From assembly GCA_965219565.1 (NCBI GenBank), contig OZ244780.1, positions 2,604,001 to 2,668,000 on the forward strand: a DNA stretch of 64,000 nucleotides, written 5' to 3'. The first letter of the stretch is position 1, and every line of letters begins with the position of its first letter. Below the pieces are notes generated by a model that did not search any database, was not told the origin of the DNA, and saw only the letters and a list, made by a program, of their open reading frames with translations. Below, in pieces: positions 1 through 9,593 of this stretch. Origin of the DNA: DAOUJI01 sp965219565. Its GTDB lineage: Bacteria; Chloroflexota; Dehalococcoidia; Lucifugimonadales; JAGWBF01. The position numbers and the translations under genes were made by a program.

Positions 1-110
1 TTCAGAGCGGACTTCACAGCCAGGCATCATCCCCCGCAGCAACTCGCCCAGGGCGTTGTTGGCGTTTGGCTCCGTTTGGCGCGGCATACTACCTCGTTGT
101 CCGATTCCCT

Positions 111-506
111 CTACCGGCTCGATGGATCGCTGGATACAGACGCGAATGTCTGGTCAAAGGTCTTGATCTCTCGGACGCCACGTCTGCGACAACTGGCCAG
201 GTGGCACAGGTCCCGGGCTTGCAAAGTGGGGTGTTGCTCATGGAGACGCCGAGCCAGAGCCACGTCCTCCCCTTCTAGCGGCCAAACCTCGACTGCCGCG
301 CTCGCCATCAGTTCCAGCGTCGCATCGAAGGTTTGCGGCCTTCCCGTTGGCAGGTATACATGGGCCAGTTCCTGCATGACCTCCGCCGATGTGCACAGAG
401 GCGTGCCGCTCCGGTTGGCTTCGACGAAGAAGTCCTGGGCGGGCGTCTGGAGCGCGTGGGGGCGTCCCACCGCGTACATAAAGACGTTCGTGTCTACGAA
501 GATCAT
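111..506 (-). CDS. vapC: PIN-domain toxin, VapC type
   Basis: 131-residue PIN-domain protein, expected to act as a Mg-dependent ribonuclease toxin in the cytoplasm. The first acidic residue is in the N-terminal MIFVDTNVF strand (D5), followed by SAEVMQELAHV (acidic E in the second helix) and a late ARDLCHLA segment carrying the third Asp; the normal C-terminal Asp lies in IKTFDQTF. Length is typical for VapC. The start ATG overlaps the stop of the upstream antitoxin gene as ATGA, so the two are translationally coupled in the usual antitoxin-first order. Family assignment is secure; the RNA target is unknown. Confidence 0.88.
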   Translation of the reverse strand: MIFVDTNVFMYAVGRPHALQTPAQDFFVEANRSGTPLCTSAEVMQELAHVYLPTGRPQTFDATLELMASAAVEVWPLEGEDVALARRLHEQHPTLQARDLCHLASCRRRGVREIKTFDQTFASVSSDPSSR

Positions 507-778
507 GTGCCGGTGACTCCTGTACCGCGAGACTCATTCATGACTCGCAGGTGTTCGCTCCAGTCCGGCTCGGTGTCCGGACCGTCCAGCGCGGCGCAAT
601 ACTGGAAGAACTCCTTGACATCATCCGGGGACTCGAAGAGCTTGACGCGCTGCCGTGTTTCTAGGCGCTCTCGTGCGGCTGCCCGCAGCCACGCGCTGAG
701 GCTCATACCCTCCCGTCGTGCCTGATCGACGAAGCGATCGCGGTCGGCGTCCGGCATTACCAATTGCACCCTAGCCAT
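503..778 (-). CDS. vapB: Antitoxin of the PIN toxin, RHH/Arc type
   Basis: 91-residue protein beginning MARVQLVMPDADRDRF, followed by a helix pair (GMSLSAWLRAAARERLE) that fits a ribbon-helix-helix DNA-binding fold; the C-terminal half (LFESPDDVKEFFQYC) would bind the toxin. I chose the ATG at 778 rather than a TTG four codons upstream because GGAGGGAG directly precedes this ATG and would serve as its ribosome-binding site. Its stop overlaps the toxin start. The protein probably represses its own promoter through the palindrome at 806-824. Confidence 0.8.
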   Translation of the reverse strand: MARVQLVMPDADRDRFVDQARREGMSLSAWLRAAARERLETRQRVKLFESPDDVKEFFQYCAALDGPDTEPDWSEHLRVMNESRGTGVTGT

Positions 779-805
779 ATCTCCCTCCAATTGAGAAAAA
801 ACAGG

Positions 806-824
806 TGTGTAACATGGTTACACA
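806..824. promoter_or_regulatory. Palindromic operator upstream of vapBC
   Basis: Perfect inverted repeat TGTGTAAC-ATG-GTTACACA, 28 bp upstream of the antitoxin start. A minus-strand TTGACT at 843-838 could be the -35 box, which would place the palindrome over the -10 region; no good -10 hexamer is visible. RHH antitoxins typically bind such short palindromes, so autoregulation is the likely role (inference). Confidence 0.55.
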
Positions 825-949
825 TAGCATTGGTCCAAGTCAAGGAGCTTCTAAGCATCCATTTCGCTGTATCCATGATGAAGCCGGATACCATATAATG
901 ACAGCTAGTGCACTGCTTGTTTAGTACTAGACGTCCCTAGTCGAATGCT

Positions 950-1417
950 GTGGAAATAAAGCAACGAGGCTCAACTGGTATCGTGCAAAATTGGTTCCAA
1001 GTCTTACTTCTAACGGTCTGCATGCTCGCCGCCTGTGCCGTGATAGGACTCACGGTCTTCAGGGACCCCACTACGTTGGAGTTTGGACTGTTCCAGCTCT
1101 TGATTCTGGCGACGGGTCTCCTCGGTTCTTACATATTTGGCAGAAATTCGGCTAGGGCCGGGGCGACCGAGGTAATCAGACCCCATGCAAGGGCAGCTTT
1201 CCGTCGCGTTATGGCTCTTTACAAGAGCTTGTACCGGCTTTCGGCCAGAATCGAAGAACTGAAGGTTGAGAGCCCCGACGGCAGACTTGACCTAATCCAA
1301 GCCTTGGTGGATGAGCAAATCACAACAGGACAGGATGCCATGGAGGACTGGCGGGATATAGTGCCAGAGGATGTGGAAGAAATCGAAAGGAGGAGCCCAG
1401 GCTATGAGCAGTCCTGA
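950..1417 (+). CDS. Small two-helix membrane protein, unknown function
   Basis: 155 residues from a GTG start. Two hydrophobic segments are clear at about residues 15-37 (FQVLLLTVCMLAACAVIGL) and 45-64 (FGLFQLLILATGLLGSYIFG), followed by a charged, probably helical cytoplasmic tail (AFRRVMALYKSLYRLSARIEEL) and an acidic end. No Shine-Dalgarno is visible before the GTG, so the true start could be further in. The 3' end overlaps the next gene by 14 nt, suggesting co-transcription. I do not recognise a family. Confidence 0.6.
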   Translation: MEIKQRGSTGIVQNWFQVLLLTVCMLAACAVIGLTVFRDPTTLEFGLFQLLILATGLLGSYIFGRNSARAGATEVIRPHARAAFRRVMALYKSLYRLSARIEELKVESPDGRLDLIQALVDEQITTGQDAMEDWRDIVPEDVEEIERRSPGYEQS

Positions 1418-1868
1418 GCCGATTCATGGCAAGGTAGCCCGGGTGCTTACTACGCGAGAAGTTGCTCTCAACAGAGGTTCGACTGATGGGGTCCGATCCG
1501 GTATGGTCTTCAAGATTCTGACTCCGAAGGGTTCAGAAATCGAAGACCCCGATACGGGAGAAGTCATCGGCTCCGTGGAATTGGAGAAAGCTCGTGTCAG
1601 AGTAACTTCAGTGCAGGACAGAGTTTCTGTTGCGTCAACATTTCGCACTCATAGAGTTAATGTCGGCGGAAGTGGCATAGCGCTTAGTAGCATAGCGCTT
1701 AGTAGGATGTTTACACCACCCAAGTGGGAAACCCGGATCGAAACCCTCATAGCAGATGAGAATGCAACGGAAGATTTGCCTGAGGAGGAGTCCTTTGTTC
1801 GGACAGGGGACCCGGTTGTCCAAGTTCTAGATGACAATGACCGCGACACGTCCACGCAGGAATCATAA
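1404..1868 (+). CDS. FlgT C-terminal-domain-like beta-barrel protein
   Basis: 154 residues from the ATG at 1404, chosen because AAAGGAGG lies about 10 nt upstream. Residues 8-75 (GKVARVLTTREVALNRGSTD... then SGMVFKI, DPDTGEVIGSVE and VTSVQDRVSVA) resemble the small barrel domain of FlgT_C-type proteins, which bind partners through 'inoG-x-x-dGVrpGm' segments. No signal peptide is visible, so it is probably cytosolic or partners the preceding membrane protein. An in-frame 15-bp tandem duplication at 1675-1704 doubles the pentapeptide SIALS. The function is not assigned. Confidence 0.6.
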   Translation: MSSPEPIHGKVARVLTTREVALNRGSTDGVRSGMVFKILTPKGSEIEDPDTGEVIGSVELEKARVRVTSVQDRVSVASTFRTHRVNVGGSGIALSSIALSRMFTPPKWETRIETLIADENATEDLPEEESFVRTGDPVVQVLDDNDRDTSTQES

Positions 1869-2197
1869 GCGACGCCGTTCGGGAGTGTCAGGTCAAGTAC
1901 CAACACCGTTGCGGGAGACAGAATAGGCGGTGCCGTAACACGACTGGCTGTCCTTGCAACTACAACGTCAACCGGACCCGTAGCGTGAAGGCTCCTTGAT
2001 TCTGTGAAGTCGATGTCAACGGCCACCTATGGCGAAACCACGAGGTTGAGAGTCTACAGAACCAATCTGAGCCTCAATTGGAAAGTTCTTGATTTTGTCA
2101 AGCGTGGTGGGCCGATGTGTACGGTAGCTAGCACCGTTTTTGAGCTGGCAATTCAGTTGCAGTGACGTGAGTCCATTCATAGGCTTCGGAGATTGGG
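1869..2197. other. Gene-free stretch with a dispersed short repeat
   Basis: No convincing gene. It holds one copy of the dispersed hairpin repeat (2100-2168) and possibly the eroded tail of the RCC1 gene. Candidate ORFs here are short and show no domain. Confidence 0.5.
2100..2168 (-). repeat. Dispersed hairpin repeat R2, copy 1
   Basis: Contains an interrupted inverted repeat ACGGT-AGCTAGC-ACCGT, with flanks TTTTTGAGCTGGC on one side and GGTGGGCC on the other. Similar arrangements occur at 9080-9144, 51636-51740 and 62341-62446. It may be a degenerate MITE or insertion-sequence end. Confidence 0.5.
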
Positions 2198-3831
2198 TCA
2201 TCGAGGCGGGGACACTTGGCCGTAGTTGTCATATCCCCAGCAGACGACGGTTCCGTCTTCCCGTATTCCACAGGAATGCAGCGAGCCGCCACTTACTGCT
2301 ACAAAGCGTTCTCCCTTGGGCGGCGAGGCCTGCTCGTACCTATTGTCGCCCCAACAGACGGCGGAACCGTCTTCCCGCACCCCACAGGTGTGGCCATCAC
2401 CACTGCTAATCGAGGAAAACCGGTCATCTTCCGGCGGAGAGTCGCCACCAATCGGGTATCGTCCCCAGCACCTGACAACTCCGTCTTCTCGCAGCCCGCA
2501 GGTGTGCCAGTATCCCACCGATATGGCGGTGAACTTCTCTCCTGCGGGCGGCGACGATTGTCCAGAGCGGTCGTTGCCCCAACATCTTACGCTCCCGTCC
2601 TCTCGCAATCCGCAGACATGCTTATATCCACCGCTTATGGCTACAAACCGCTCATCGGGCGGTACGCGAGCCTGGCCATGATGGTCACTGCCCCAGCAGA
2701 AACCGCGGCCATCTTCGTAGATGGCGCACTGGGTGAAACCGCTGTTGTCGCCCAACTCGGCGAATTGACCGGTCACTGGCGGACGCCTGTCGTAGATGGC
2801 CCCCCAGCAGACAAGGTTGCCGTCTTCTTCGAGGCCGCAGGTATGGAAGTTACCGCTGTTGATGGATTTGAACCGTCTGTCGACGGGCGGAGACGCTTGG
2901 CGGAACTCGTTATCGCCCCAGCAGACAACCTTTCCCTGTTCTCCGATGGCGCAAGTGTGTCGGAATTCACTGCTGATTGCCGAGAATGGCGGCATAGGAT
3001 CCGGCAGAGGAGCTGATGCGACACGTTTCGCGGCGACTAGTCTATGTTCGGGAATCCTTTCCCCCAACACACTGGTGTGCCGTCCACGCGGAGTGCGCAA
3101 GTGTGGAGTCCTCCACTACTGATCGACAAGAATCGTTCTCCTTGAGGAGGCGACGACTGGCCGAAGCCCAGTTCAATGCCGAGAGCGTCGAAATCGCCAA
3201 GCTCCACACCCCAACAGACTGCGGAGCCGTCCTGACGGAGGCCACATGTATGGGATGTTCCACTGCTTAGGGATGCGAACCGCTCGTCCACCGGTGGCGA
3301 GGCTTGGCCAAAGTCATAGTCAGCATTGGTCGCTCCCCAGCAGACAGCGGTCTGGTCCTGCCGCAATCCGCAAGTATGCGTCGAACCACCACTGATCTCT
3401 GTAAACACCTCGCCAGCTGGCGGCGATGACTGGCCTTCACGGTTGCTGCCCCAGCAGACCGGAGAGCCGTCTTCACGGAGTCCGCACATGTGAAATGAGC
3501 CGTTGGTAATGGAAGTCAGCCGCTCGCTTGTATCCGGCGCGGGCAGGTAGTGACCGCCTGAGACGCTGCTGACAAACCCCCAACAGGCAAATGTGCCGTC
3601 GACGCGTATGCCGCAGGTGTCGGATGAGCCTGCACTGATCGCGGTGAATTTTTCGTCATCCGGCGGGAACGCGGCTCCGTTGAGGTTCTCCCCCCAGCAG
3701 GCCGCCGTGCCGTCGGCCCGAAGCCCACAGGTGTGGTCCGAGCCTGTGGTGATAGTCGTGAATCGCTCGTCTTCTGGTGGCCACTCCCGACCATAGTCGC
3801 CCCAACGGCCGGATCTCGGTTCATAGTCCCC
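2198..3831 (-). pseudogene. 3' third of the RCC1-repeat gene, broken by TGA and a frameshift
   Basis: The RCC1 array of the neighbouring ORF continues here. Immediately after the TGA at 3834-3832 the same frame encodes six more CGLR-DG-x-CWG units down to 3037. A frameshift between about 3,055 and 3,000 then moves the array into another frame, which carries seven more units ending with GYDNYGQVSPPR at 2198. The TGA falls exactly where a Trp codon (CWG motif) is expected, so TGG to TGA is the simplest explanation. Together with the intact ORF the ancestral gene would have had about 49 repeats. Assembly error is an alternative to genuine decay. Confidence 0.75.
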
Positions 3832-6800
3832 TCAACAAACCGTCGTTCCGTCGTCTCGGAGACCACAACTGAAGCCCCAACCAGCACTAATGGAGACGAA
3901 ACTGTCGTCCACCACATCCTCGTATTCGGTGCGATCCGGTTCGGGAGTGTCATAGCCTTCGCCCCAGCAGCTGGGAGTACCGTCCAGACGCAACCCACAA
4001 GTGAAGAATTGACCAGCGCTAATGGCTTTGAAGTTATCTGATTGAGGTGGTGAGGCCTGACCATACCAACGACCGTAGTGAGGTTCGATGTCGAGACCCC
4101 AGCAGACAGGCGTTCCGTCCTCCCGTAGTGCGCAGGTGTGGGCGGACCCGGCGGTTATGTCAGTGAACAACTCACCCTTGGGAGGCGATGCCTGCCCGTG
4201 TTGGTCTGCGCCCCAGCAGACGGGTGAGCCGTCATTCCGCAGTCCACAGACATGGCCGTTGTCCTGCCCGGTCCCTATCGTGTCCAACTCGTTGAGCTCC
4301 TGAACGTCATCCCCGCCAAAGGAGAAGTAATCCCCCCAACACATGACGACGCCATCTTCGCGTTGTCCGCACGAGTAGATTCCTAGACGGAAGAGGGACG
4401 CGAACCGCTCCTCTTGTGGCGGAGACGACTGGAGGTAGTAATTGTCCCCCCAGCAGACGGCGCTCCCGTCTTCTCGCAATGCGCAAGTGTGTGCGTCTCC
4501 ACTGCTTATGGCCGTGAACCGTTCACCGTATGGAGGAGACGCTTGACCCTTGTAATCACCGAGGTCACCGACGGAGTCCCGGTTGCTCCCCCAGCAAACG
4601 GCTTGACCATCACTAGCACGGAGCCCGCACGTGTGATGCGTCCCGCTACTGACTACCGTGAAACGCTCCGGCGGCGGCGACGCCTTGCCGGCGTAGTTGT
4701 TGCCCCAACAGTCGACCGACCCGTCTTCGCGAAGTGCACACACGTAGTCGCTACCGCTGCTGATTGATTCGAAAGACTCGCTGCTGGAAAGTATAAAGGG
4801 CTTGTGATCCGGTTCATTGGATGAGTACCATATCCCCCAGCAGACAAGTTTGTCGTCCGCTATGCGCAGACCGCAGATATGCTCGTCACCGCTGTCGATG
4901 GAGGAGAACTCCTCTCCATACGGAGGAGAGGCGTGTACACTGGCAGTCGTGGATGCGCCGAAATAGTTATTCCCCCAACAGACCGCGGTTCCGTCTTGTC
5001 TGCGGATCGCACAAGTATGAGCTCTGCCGCTGGTGATGGACGAGAAGACCTCGCCGTAAGGAGGCGAGGACCTGCCATCACTGTTGGACCCCCAGCAGAC
5101 TGCGGAACCATCGTTTCGGAGAGCGCAACTGTGGTTTCCACCGACGCTGACGTCCACAAACGCCTCACCAGGTGGGGGCGAAGCTTGGCCGTATTCGTCG
5201 TTGCCCCAGCAGATCGCAGTCCCGTCCTCTAGTCGGAGACCGCAAGTGTGTCTGTAGTATAACCCGATGCTGGCGCTGATGGTTGTGAACCGTTCTCGAC
5301 CCGGCGGTGACGATTCCCCGAAGCCGTCGGAACCCCAGCAGACAGCGGTCCCGTTCTCCCGAAGACCGCAGGTGTAGCTATAGCCGCTGCTAATCTCCGT
5401 AAACCGCTCGTCTTGCGGGGGAGCGCTCTGCCCTGACCGATCGGCTCCCCAGCAGACTGCCGTTCCGTCCCTACGTAGACCGCAAACGTGGTCACCGCCG
5501 CTTCCGATGGACGTGAGTTTCTCGCCGTAAGGGGCCCGCTCGACGCCTTTAAGATATCCGTAGCCGAAGAAGGTCCAGCAAACAGGCGTCCCGTCTTCGA
5601 GAAGCGCGCAGGTGAACTCATACCCGCCATCGACATCGATGACGTGTTCACCTCTGATCGCCTCATAAATCGAGACCTTCGCGTTCGATGTCGGTGTATC
5701 GTACCCGTATCCCCAGCATATGGGTCGGCCCTCTCTGTCGAGGCCGCACGAGTGCGATGCACCGACGCTGATGGTCGCCAAGCTCACACCAGTGGGAGCC
5801 ACCGTGCTCCAGCTGGACCCCCAACAGATTGGTGCACCGTTTGGGAGAAGGGCACAGGTATGGTTCGGACCGCTGCTCAGTGAAGTGAGTCCCTTCATGT
5901 ATGGGGGTGAGCTTTTGCCGCGATCGTTGCTACCCCAACAATAGACGCTTCCGTCGTCATGCAGCCCGCATGTGTGGTTCTCGCCGGCGGCCAGGGAGAC
6001 GAACCGGGCTCTGACAGGCGGCGAGGCCTGACCTTCTTCGTCATTTCCCCAACACACCGGAGCGCCGTCTGAGCGCAACGCGCAAGTGTGCTCGCGACCG
6101 CTGCTGATCGAGGCGAAACGTCCGCGCGGCGGCGACGCTTGGTCGTGCTCATCCGAACCCCAACACACCGGAGCGCCGTCCTCTCGCAGTGCGCATGTAT
6201 GGTGATGGCCGGCGCTGATCGACTTGAAGGTTTCACCCTCTGGTGCGGACGCCTGACCGAATTCATTCCATCCCCAGCACACGGGGTCCCCAGAGTCAGT
6301 CAGCCCGCAGACATGCACCTCTCCATTGCTAATTGACGCTAAAGTCACTCCTTTAGGCGGAGACGCCTGCCCCTGGTCGTTGCGTCCCCAGCACAGGGGG
6401 ACGCCATCCACGTCCAACGCGCAGGTGAACTGCGAGCCAACGCTGATCTCCAAGATCGTGCGTCCAATGATGGAAGCCAGACCACGTTCACCCACCGATT
6501 CAGGGATGTCGCCGACCGAGCGCAATCGCTGGCATATGTAGGAGCCATCCTCGCGGATGCCGCAGGTCTGAACGCCTCCGCTGCCGATTGCAATGAATCG
6601 CTCGTCCGGCTGGGGAGGAGACTCGACGGCCTCCGGGTCGGGTTCGGTTACGCCCCAACAGATGCGTACGCCGTCTTGCCGAAGCCCGCATGTGTGGAAG
6701 CTCCCGGCAGCTAGGTCCGTGAAGGTTTCGCCGTCTGGCGGAGAGCTCTGGTCGTTCTCGTCGTTTCCCCAGCAGATGGCTGTGGCGTCCTCCCGAAGGC

Positions 6801-8745
6801 CACAGGTATGTATCGTTCCTCCGCTGATAGAGGTTAGTCGTTCGTCAGGGGGCGACGACTGTCCATACTCGTCCGATCCCCAACAGACGGGCGACCCGTC
6901 TTCTCTCAACGCACATGTGTGGTAGTCGCCACTGTCTATGGAGATGAACTCTTCTCTTTCCGGTTGGGAGGTCTGACCGGCGTTCAGATCGGGTGACGGA
7001 GACCCCCAGCATTTCGCCGTGCGATCTTTTAGGAGACCGCACGTATGGTATGCGCCGCTGCTGATGCTGGTGAAGCGCTCTGTGCTAGAAACGGGCCAAT
7101 GGAGGAACAGCAGAACCACCTGCCCATAGGCGCTCAGTGAACGAGCGCTCACCTCTCCCCAGCATCGTACGGCGCCACTCATAAGAAGGCCGCAAGCATG
7201 TTTGTAGCCTGCGCCAATGTCCGTGAATCGTCCGCCGGCTGGCGGAGATGATTCCTCGTCCCGTTCACCTTCTCCCCAGCACACTGCGGCGCCGTTCTCG
7301 CGCAGCCCGCAGGCGTTGCCCTTGCTGACGCTGATCATGGTGAACCGCTCGTCTTCCAGCGCCACCGAAGCGTCCGCAGCCAACTCGCTCCCGGGCAACG
7401 ACTGGCCGTAATCGTCGTTGCCCCAACAGACGGCCGCGCCGTAGTCCCGGATCGCGCAGGTGTGGCGCTCCCCACTGCTAACGGACGTGAAGCTTCCATT
7501 CTCTGGATGCGATGCCTGTCCGTCCACGTCATCGCCCCAGCAGGCTATCGAATTGTCGAGCCTTAATCCACAAGTGTGCAGTGCGCCGCTGCTGACTGCG
7601 GCGAAGCTCTCACCATCCGGGGGAGACGCCTGCCCGTGCTCGTCATTTCCCCAGCAGGCTGCTGCTCCATCCTCGTTTACAGCACACGTGTGAAAAAATC
7701 CAACGCTGATTGAGGTGAACCGCTCGTCTTCCGGCGGAGTTGTGTCCGGTTGGCCGAACGCAAACAAGGAGTCCTGACAGACGGCGACGCCGTCCTCAAG
7801 CAGTCCACACGTCTGGAACGGGCCAGTGCTGACCGCTACAAACCCGTGCTCCAGAGTGAAAGGAGGTCCGTAGCCATAGTCCCAGCAGATGGTTGTCCCG
7901 TCCTCGCGGACTCCGCAGGCTGAGAGGAACCCTGTGTCGATTGCAACGAACCTCTCGTCTTCCGGCGTTGTGTCAGAAAAATTGCCGGTGCCCCAGCAGA
8001 CGGCCACGCCGTCCTCACGGAGGCCGCATGTGTGGGCTGAGCCGCTGCTGATAGCGGCGAACCGCTCTCCGCCCGGCGGCGATGCCTGCCCATATTCGTC
8101 GTTGCCCCAGCAGAAGGGAACTCCGTCCTGTAGAAGGGCGCAGGTGTGCGCCCAGCCGCTGCTTACAGAAGTGTACCGAGGCGCAGGCACCGGCGTCGGA
8201 GAGAAATAGAGCTGGATGACTCCGATCACCTCGTCCCTGCTGATGGCGCCGTTGAAGTAGTCGGCGACGGCCGCTATGGCTTCGTCCCGGTCAATCAACT
8301 CGTTGTTGTTGAGGTCGTAGGGACTGCTAAGAGTCATGTCGATCACCTTAACGGTCACCGCGATGACAGCGTTGGCACCGGAGGGGTCAACAGCGGTCAC
8401 CGTTACGGCGTAGGAGTCCCTTGTCTCGTAGTCCAAGACAATCTCTGCCCCGACTGTGATCTGACCGGTGGGGCCTTCGATTTCGAACAACCCTGAGTCG
8501 GCCCCAGAGAGACTGTAAGTCAGGGAGTCGTTGTCCGCGTCCGTGGCCGTCACAGGCTCACCAACATTCGTTCCGTGCGAAGAGTTCTCCTCTACGAAGC
8601 GTTCGACCGCACCATCGGCAAACATTGGCGGAGCGTTGGCGGAGGACTGCGCCTGAACGGAGTTGGAGCTCAGGACGGCTAAGGCAAGTGCGAACAAGCC
8701 TAGGACGGCAAGGGTTGGGTTGACTGGTCGGCGCATCGTTTTCAT
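3832..8745 (-). CDS. Giant secreted RCC1-repeat protein with cadherin and dockerin-like domains
   Basis: 1637 residues. Residues 1-33 form a signal peptide (LAVLGLFALALAVLSS, cleavage near VQAQS). Residues ~40-135 form a cadherin-like domain (VTATDADNDSLTYSLSG and DYETRDSYAVTVTAVD). Residues ~140-185 are a dockerin/EF-hand-like pair (DLNNNELIDRDEA and ISRDEVIGVIQLYF). The rest is 36 RCC1_2-type repeats of 35-50 residues with the signature HTCGLREDGxxVCWGx..GQSSPP, each with a conserved Cys pair. RCC1 repeats fold as beta-propeller blades, so this protein is probably a string of extracellular propellers for binding ligands or host surfaces (inference). It ends abruptly at DDGTTVC because a TGA replaces the Trp codon; the array continues downstream as a pseudogene. 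No anchor motif is visible. Confidence 0.85.
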   Translation of the reverse strand: MKTMRRPVNPTLAVLGLFALALAVLSSNSVQAQSSANAPPMFADGAVERFVEENSSHGTNVGEPVTATDADNDSLTYSLSGADSGLFEIEGPTGQITVGAEIVLDYETRDSYAVTVTAVDPSGANAVIAVTVKVIDMTLSSPYDLNNNELIDRDEAIAAVADYFNGAISRDEVIGVIQLYFSPTPVPAPRYTSVSSGWAHTCALLQDGVPFCWGNDEYGQASPPGGERFAAISSGSAHTCGLREDGVAVCWGTGNFSDTTPEDERFVAIDTGFLSACGVREDGTTICWDYGYGPPFTLEHGFVAVSTGPFQTCGLLEDGVAVCQDSLFAFGQPDTTPPEDERFTSISVGFFHTCAVNEDGAAACWGNDEHGQASPPDGESFAAVSSGALHTCGLRLDNSIACWGDDVDGQASHPENGSFTSVSSGERHTCAIRDYGAAVCWGNDDYGQSLPGSELAADASVALEDERFTMISVSKGNACGLRENGAAVCWGEGERDEESSPPAGGRFTDIGAGYKHACGLLMSGAVRCWGEVSARSLSAYGQVVLLFLHWPVSSTERFTSISSGAYHTCGLLKDRTAKCWGSPSPDLNAGQTSQPEREEFISIDSGDYHTCALREDGSPVCWGSDEYGQSSPPDERLTSISGGTIHTCGLREDATAICWGNDENDQSSPPDGETFTDLAAGSFHTCGLRQDGVRICWGVTEPDPEAVESPPQPDERFIAIGSGGVQTCGIREDGSYICQRLRSVGDIPESVGERGLASIIGRTILEISVGSQFTCALDVDGVPLCWGRNDQGQASPPKGVTLASISNGEVHVCGLTDSGDPVCWGWNEFGQASAPEGETFKSISAGHHHTCALREDGAPVCWGSDEHDQASPPRGRFASISSGREHTCALRSDGAPVCWGNDEEGQASPPVRARFVSLAAGENHTCGLHDDGSVYCWGSNDRGKSSPPYMKGLTSLSSGPNHTCALLPNGAPICWGSSWSTVAPTGVSLATISVGASHSCGLDREGRPICWGYGYDTPTSNAKVSIYEAIRGEHVIDVDGGYEFTCALLEDGTPVCWTFFGYGYLKGVERAPYGEKLTSIGSGGDHVCGLRRDGTAVCWGADRSGQSAPPQDERFTEISSGYSYTCGLRENGTAVCWGSDGFGESSPPGRERFTTISASIGLYYRHTCGLRLEDGTAICWGNDEYGQASPPPGEAFVDVSVGGNHSCALRNDGSAVCWGSNSDGRSSPPYGEVFSSITSGRAHTCAIRRQDGTAVCWGNNYFGASTTASVHASPPYGEEFSSIDSGDEHICGLRIADDKLVCWGIWYSSNEPDHKPFILSSSESFESISSGSDYVCALREDGSVDCWGNNYAGKASPPPERFTVVSSGTHHTCGLRASDGQAVCWGSNRDSVGDLGDYKGQASPPYGERFTAISSGDAHTCALREDGSAVCWGDNYYLQSSPPQEERFASLFRLGIYSCGQREDGVVMCWGDYFSFGGDDVQELNELDTIGTGQDNGHVCGLRNDGSPVCWGADQHGQASPPKGELFTDITAGSAHTCALREDGTPVCWGLDIEPHYGRWYGQASPPQSDNFKAISAGQFFTCGLRLDGTPSCWGEGYDTPEPDRTEYEDVVDDSFVSISAGWGFSCGLRDDGTTVC

Positions 8746-9199
8746 TTACAGCCTGTTGAGATCCGGCCTACGGTGCATACTCGCGGTTGGACTCGGTGGT
8801 GGCGCAACGGAGTTGCGGAATATAGCCTGATGTAATGCCAGAATCTGATTATCCTTATTAGATTAAGATATGATTGCTATGCAAGTCAAAATGTTGGAAT
8901 TTCGGCAGCGCCGATAGATGTGGACGTCGTCTTGGGCACTGTGAGACAAGTTGGCCACAGTTGCGACTGTTCCAGCAGCGCTAGAGGCGTTCCACGGCAT
9001 GAATCAATATTGTGGTCCCAGGAGCAAGAACACACGGCGCTCGTCAGACAGGTACTGTTTACAGTCCCCCAATGTCGGATTTGGTGGGCCTAATCGGACG
9101 GTGGCTAGCGCCATCTTTGAGATGTGGCTGGGGTCTCTGTAAATCTGCCGAGGCCCTCGTCCAAGCGCTATAGTTCGACAGGGTGGAGGAACAAGGACT
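8746..9199. other. Upstream region of the RCC1 gene, no gene seen
   Basis: AT-rich around 8,820-8,900 (a likely place for the minus-strand promoter of the RCC1 gene) with no convincing ORF. Copy 2 of the dispersed hairpin repeat lies at 9080-9144. Confidence 0.45.
9080..9144 (-). repeat. Dispersed hairpin repeat R2, copy 2
   Basis: Carries GACGGTGGCTAGCGCCATC (imperfect inverted repeat) flanked by TTTGAGATGTGGCT and GGTGGGCC. It is the closest relative of copy 1 at 2100-2168, and its right flank resembles the two copies at 51.7 and 62.4 kb. Confidence 0.5.
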
Positions 9200-9379
9200 G
9201 TCAAGGAGCAGATGGGCGGACGGAAATTTGTGTTGAGGGGTTTGGTGGACGTGGCCTCAGAATGGACAGCCCGGGCAACGGCGTTCAACCTCCGCACCCT
9301 CTGGAGGGCGTGGCGCTCTCGCCCCTTCACTTTCTTGCCCAGGGGCCCACGTCTTATCCTTTTTCCTGAACTATACTAA
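9200..9379 (+). pseudogene. C-terminal fragment of an IS1182-like transposase
   Basis: This frame encodes about 59 residues (VKEQMGGRKFVLRGLVDVA, then SEWTARATAFNLRTLWRAW) ending at TAA 9377. It closely parallels the C-terminus of the transposase at 62585-63658 (IKEQQGARRFLLRGLANVA, AEWIMLATAFNLRTFCRVW). Only this tail remains; nothing upstream in any frame looks like the catalytic domain. It marks an old insertion-sequence remnant beside the surface-protein region. The minus-strand ORF across it is a shadow. Confidence 0.75.
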
Positions 9380-9593
9380 CGTCGAATCAACCACCCTCCC
9401 CTATTGATCCACTAACACGCCTAATTCCACACGACGCGGCTGTTCGGCACACCATCCTTGTATATTCAGTCCTCCCTATTTCAACCCTCCCTTTCTTGGC
9501 ACAGGCTCAGTACAGTATGCTCAGGCCCCAGCTTTTGCAACTAGTGTTTCACAATTCCAGCCCTGCTCTCACTCATACAGAGCAAGCTCGGGA

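Noticed and set aside
3832..3834. UGA recoding (Trp or selenocysteine) in the RCC1 gene
   Set aside because: Only one TGA occurs among dozens of CWG motifs, all others use TGG, and a separate frameshift follows, so mutation or sequencing error is simpler.
9004..9330. Minus-strand ORF of 108 codons
   Set aside because: It is antisense to the IS1182-like transposase tail, which has clear similarity in the plus frame.
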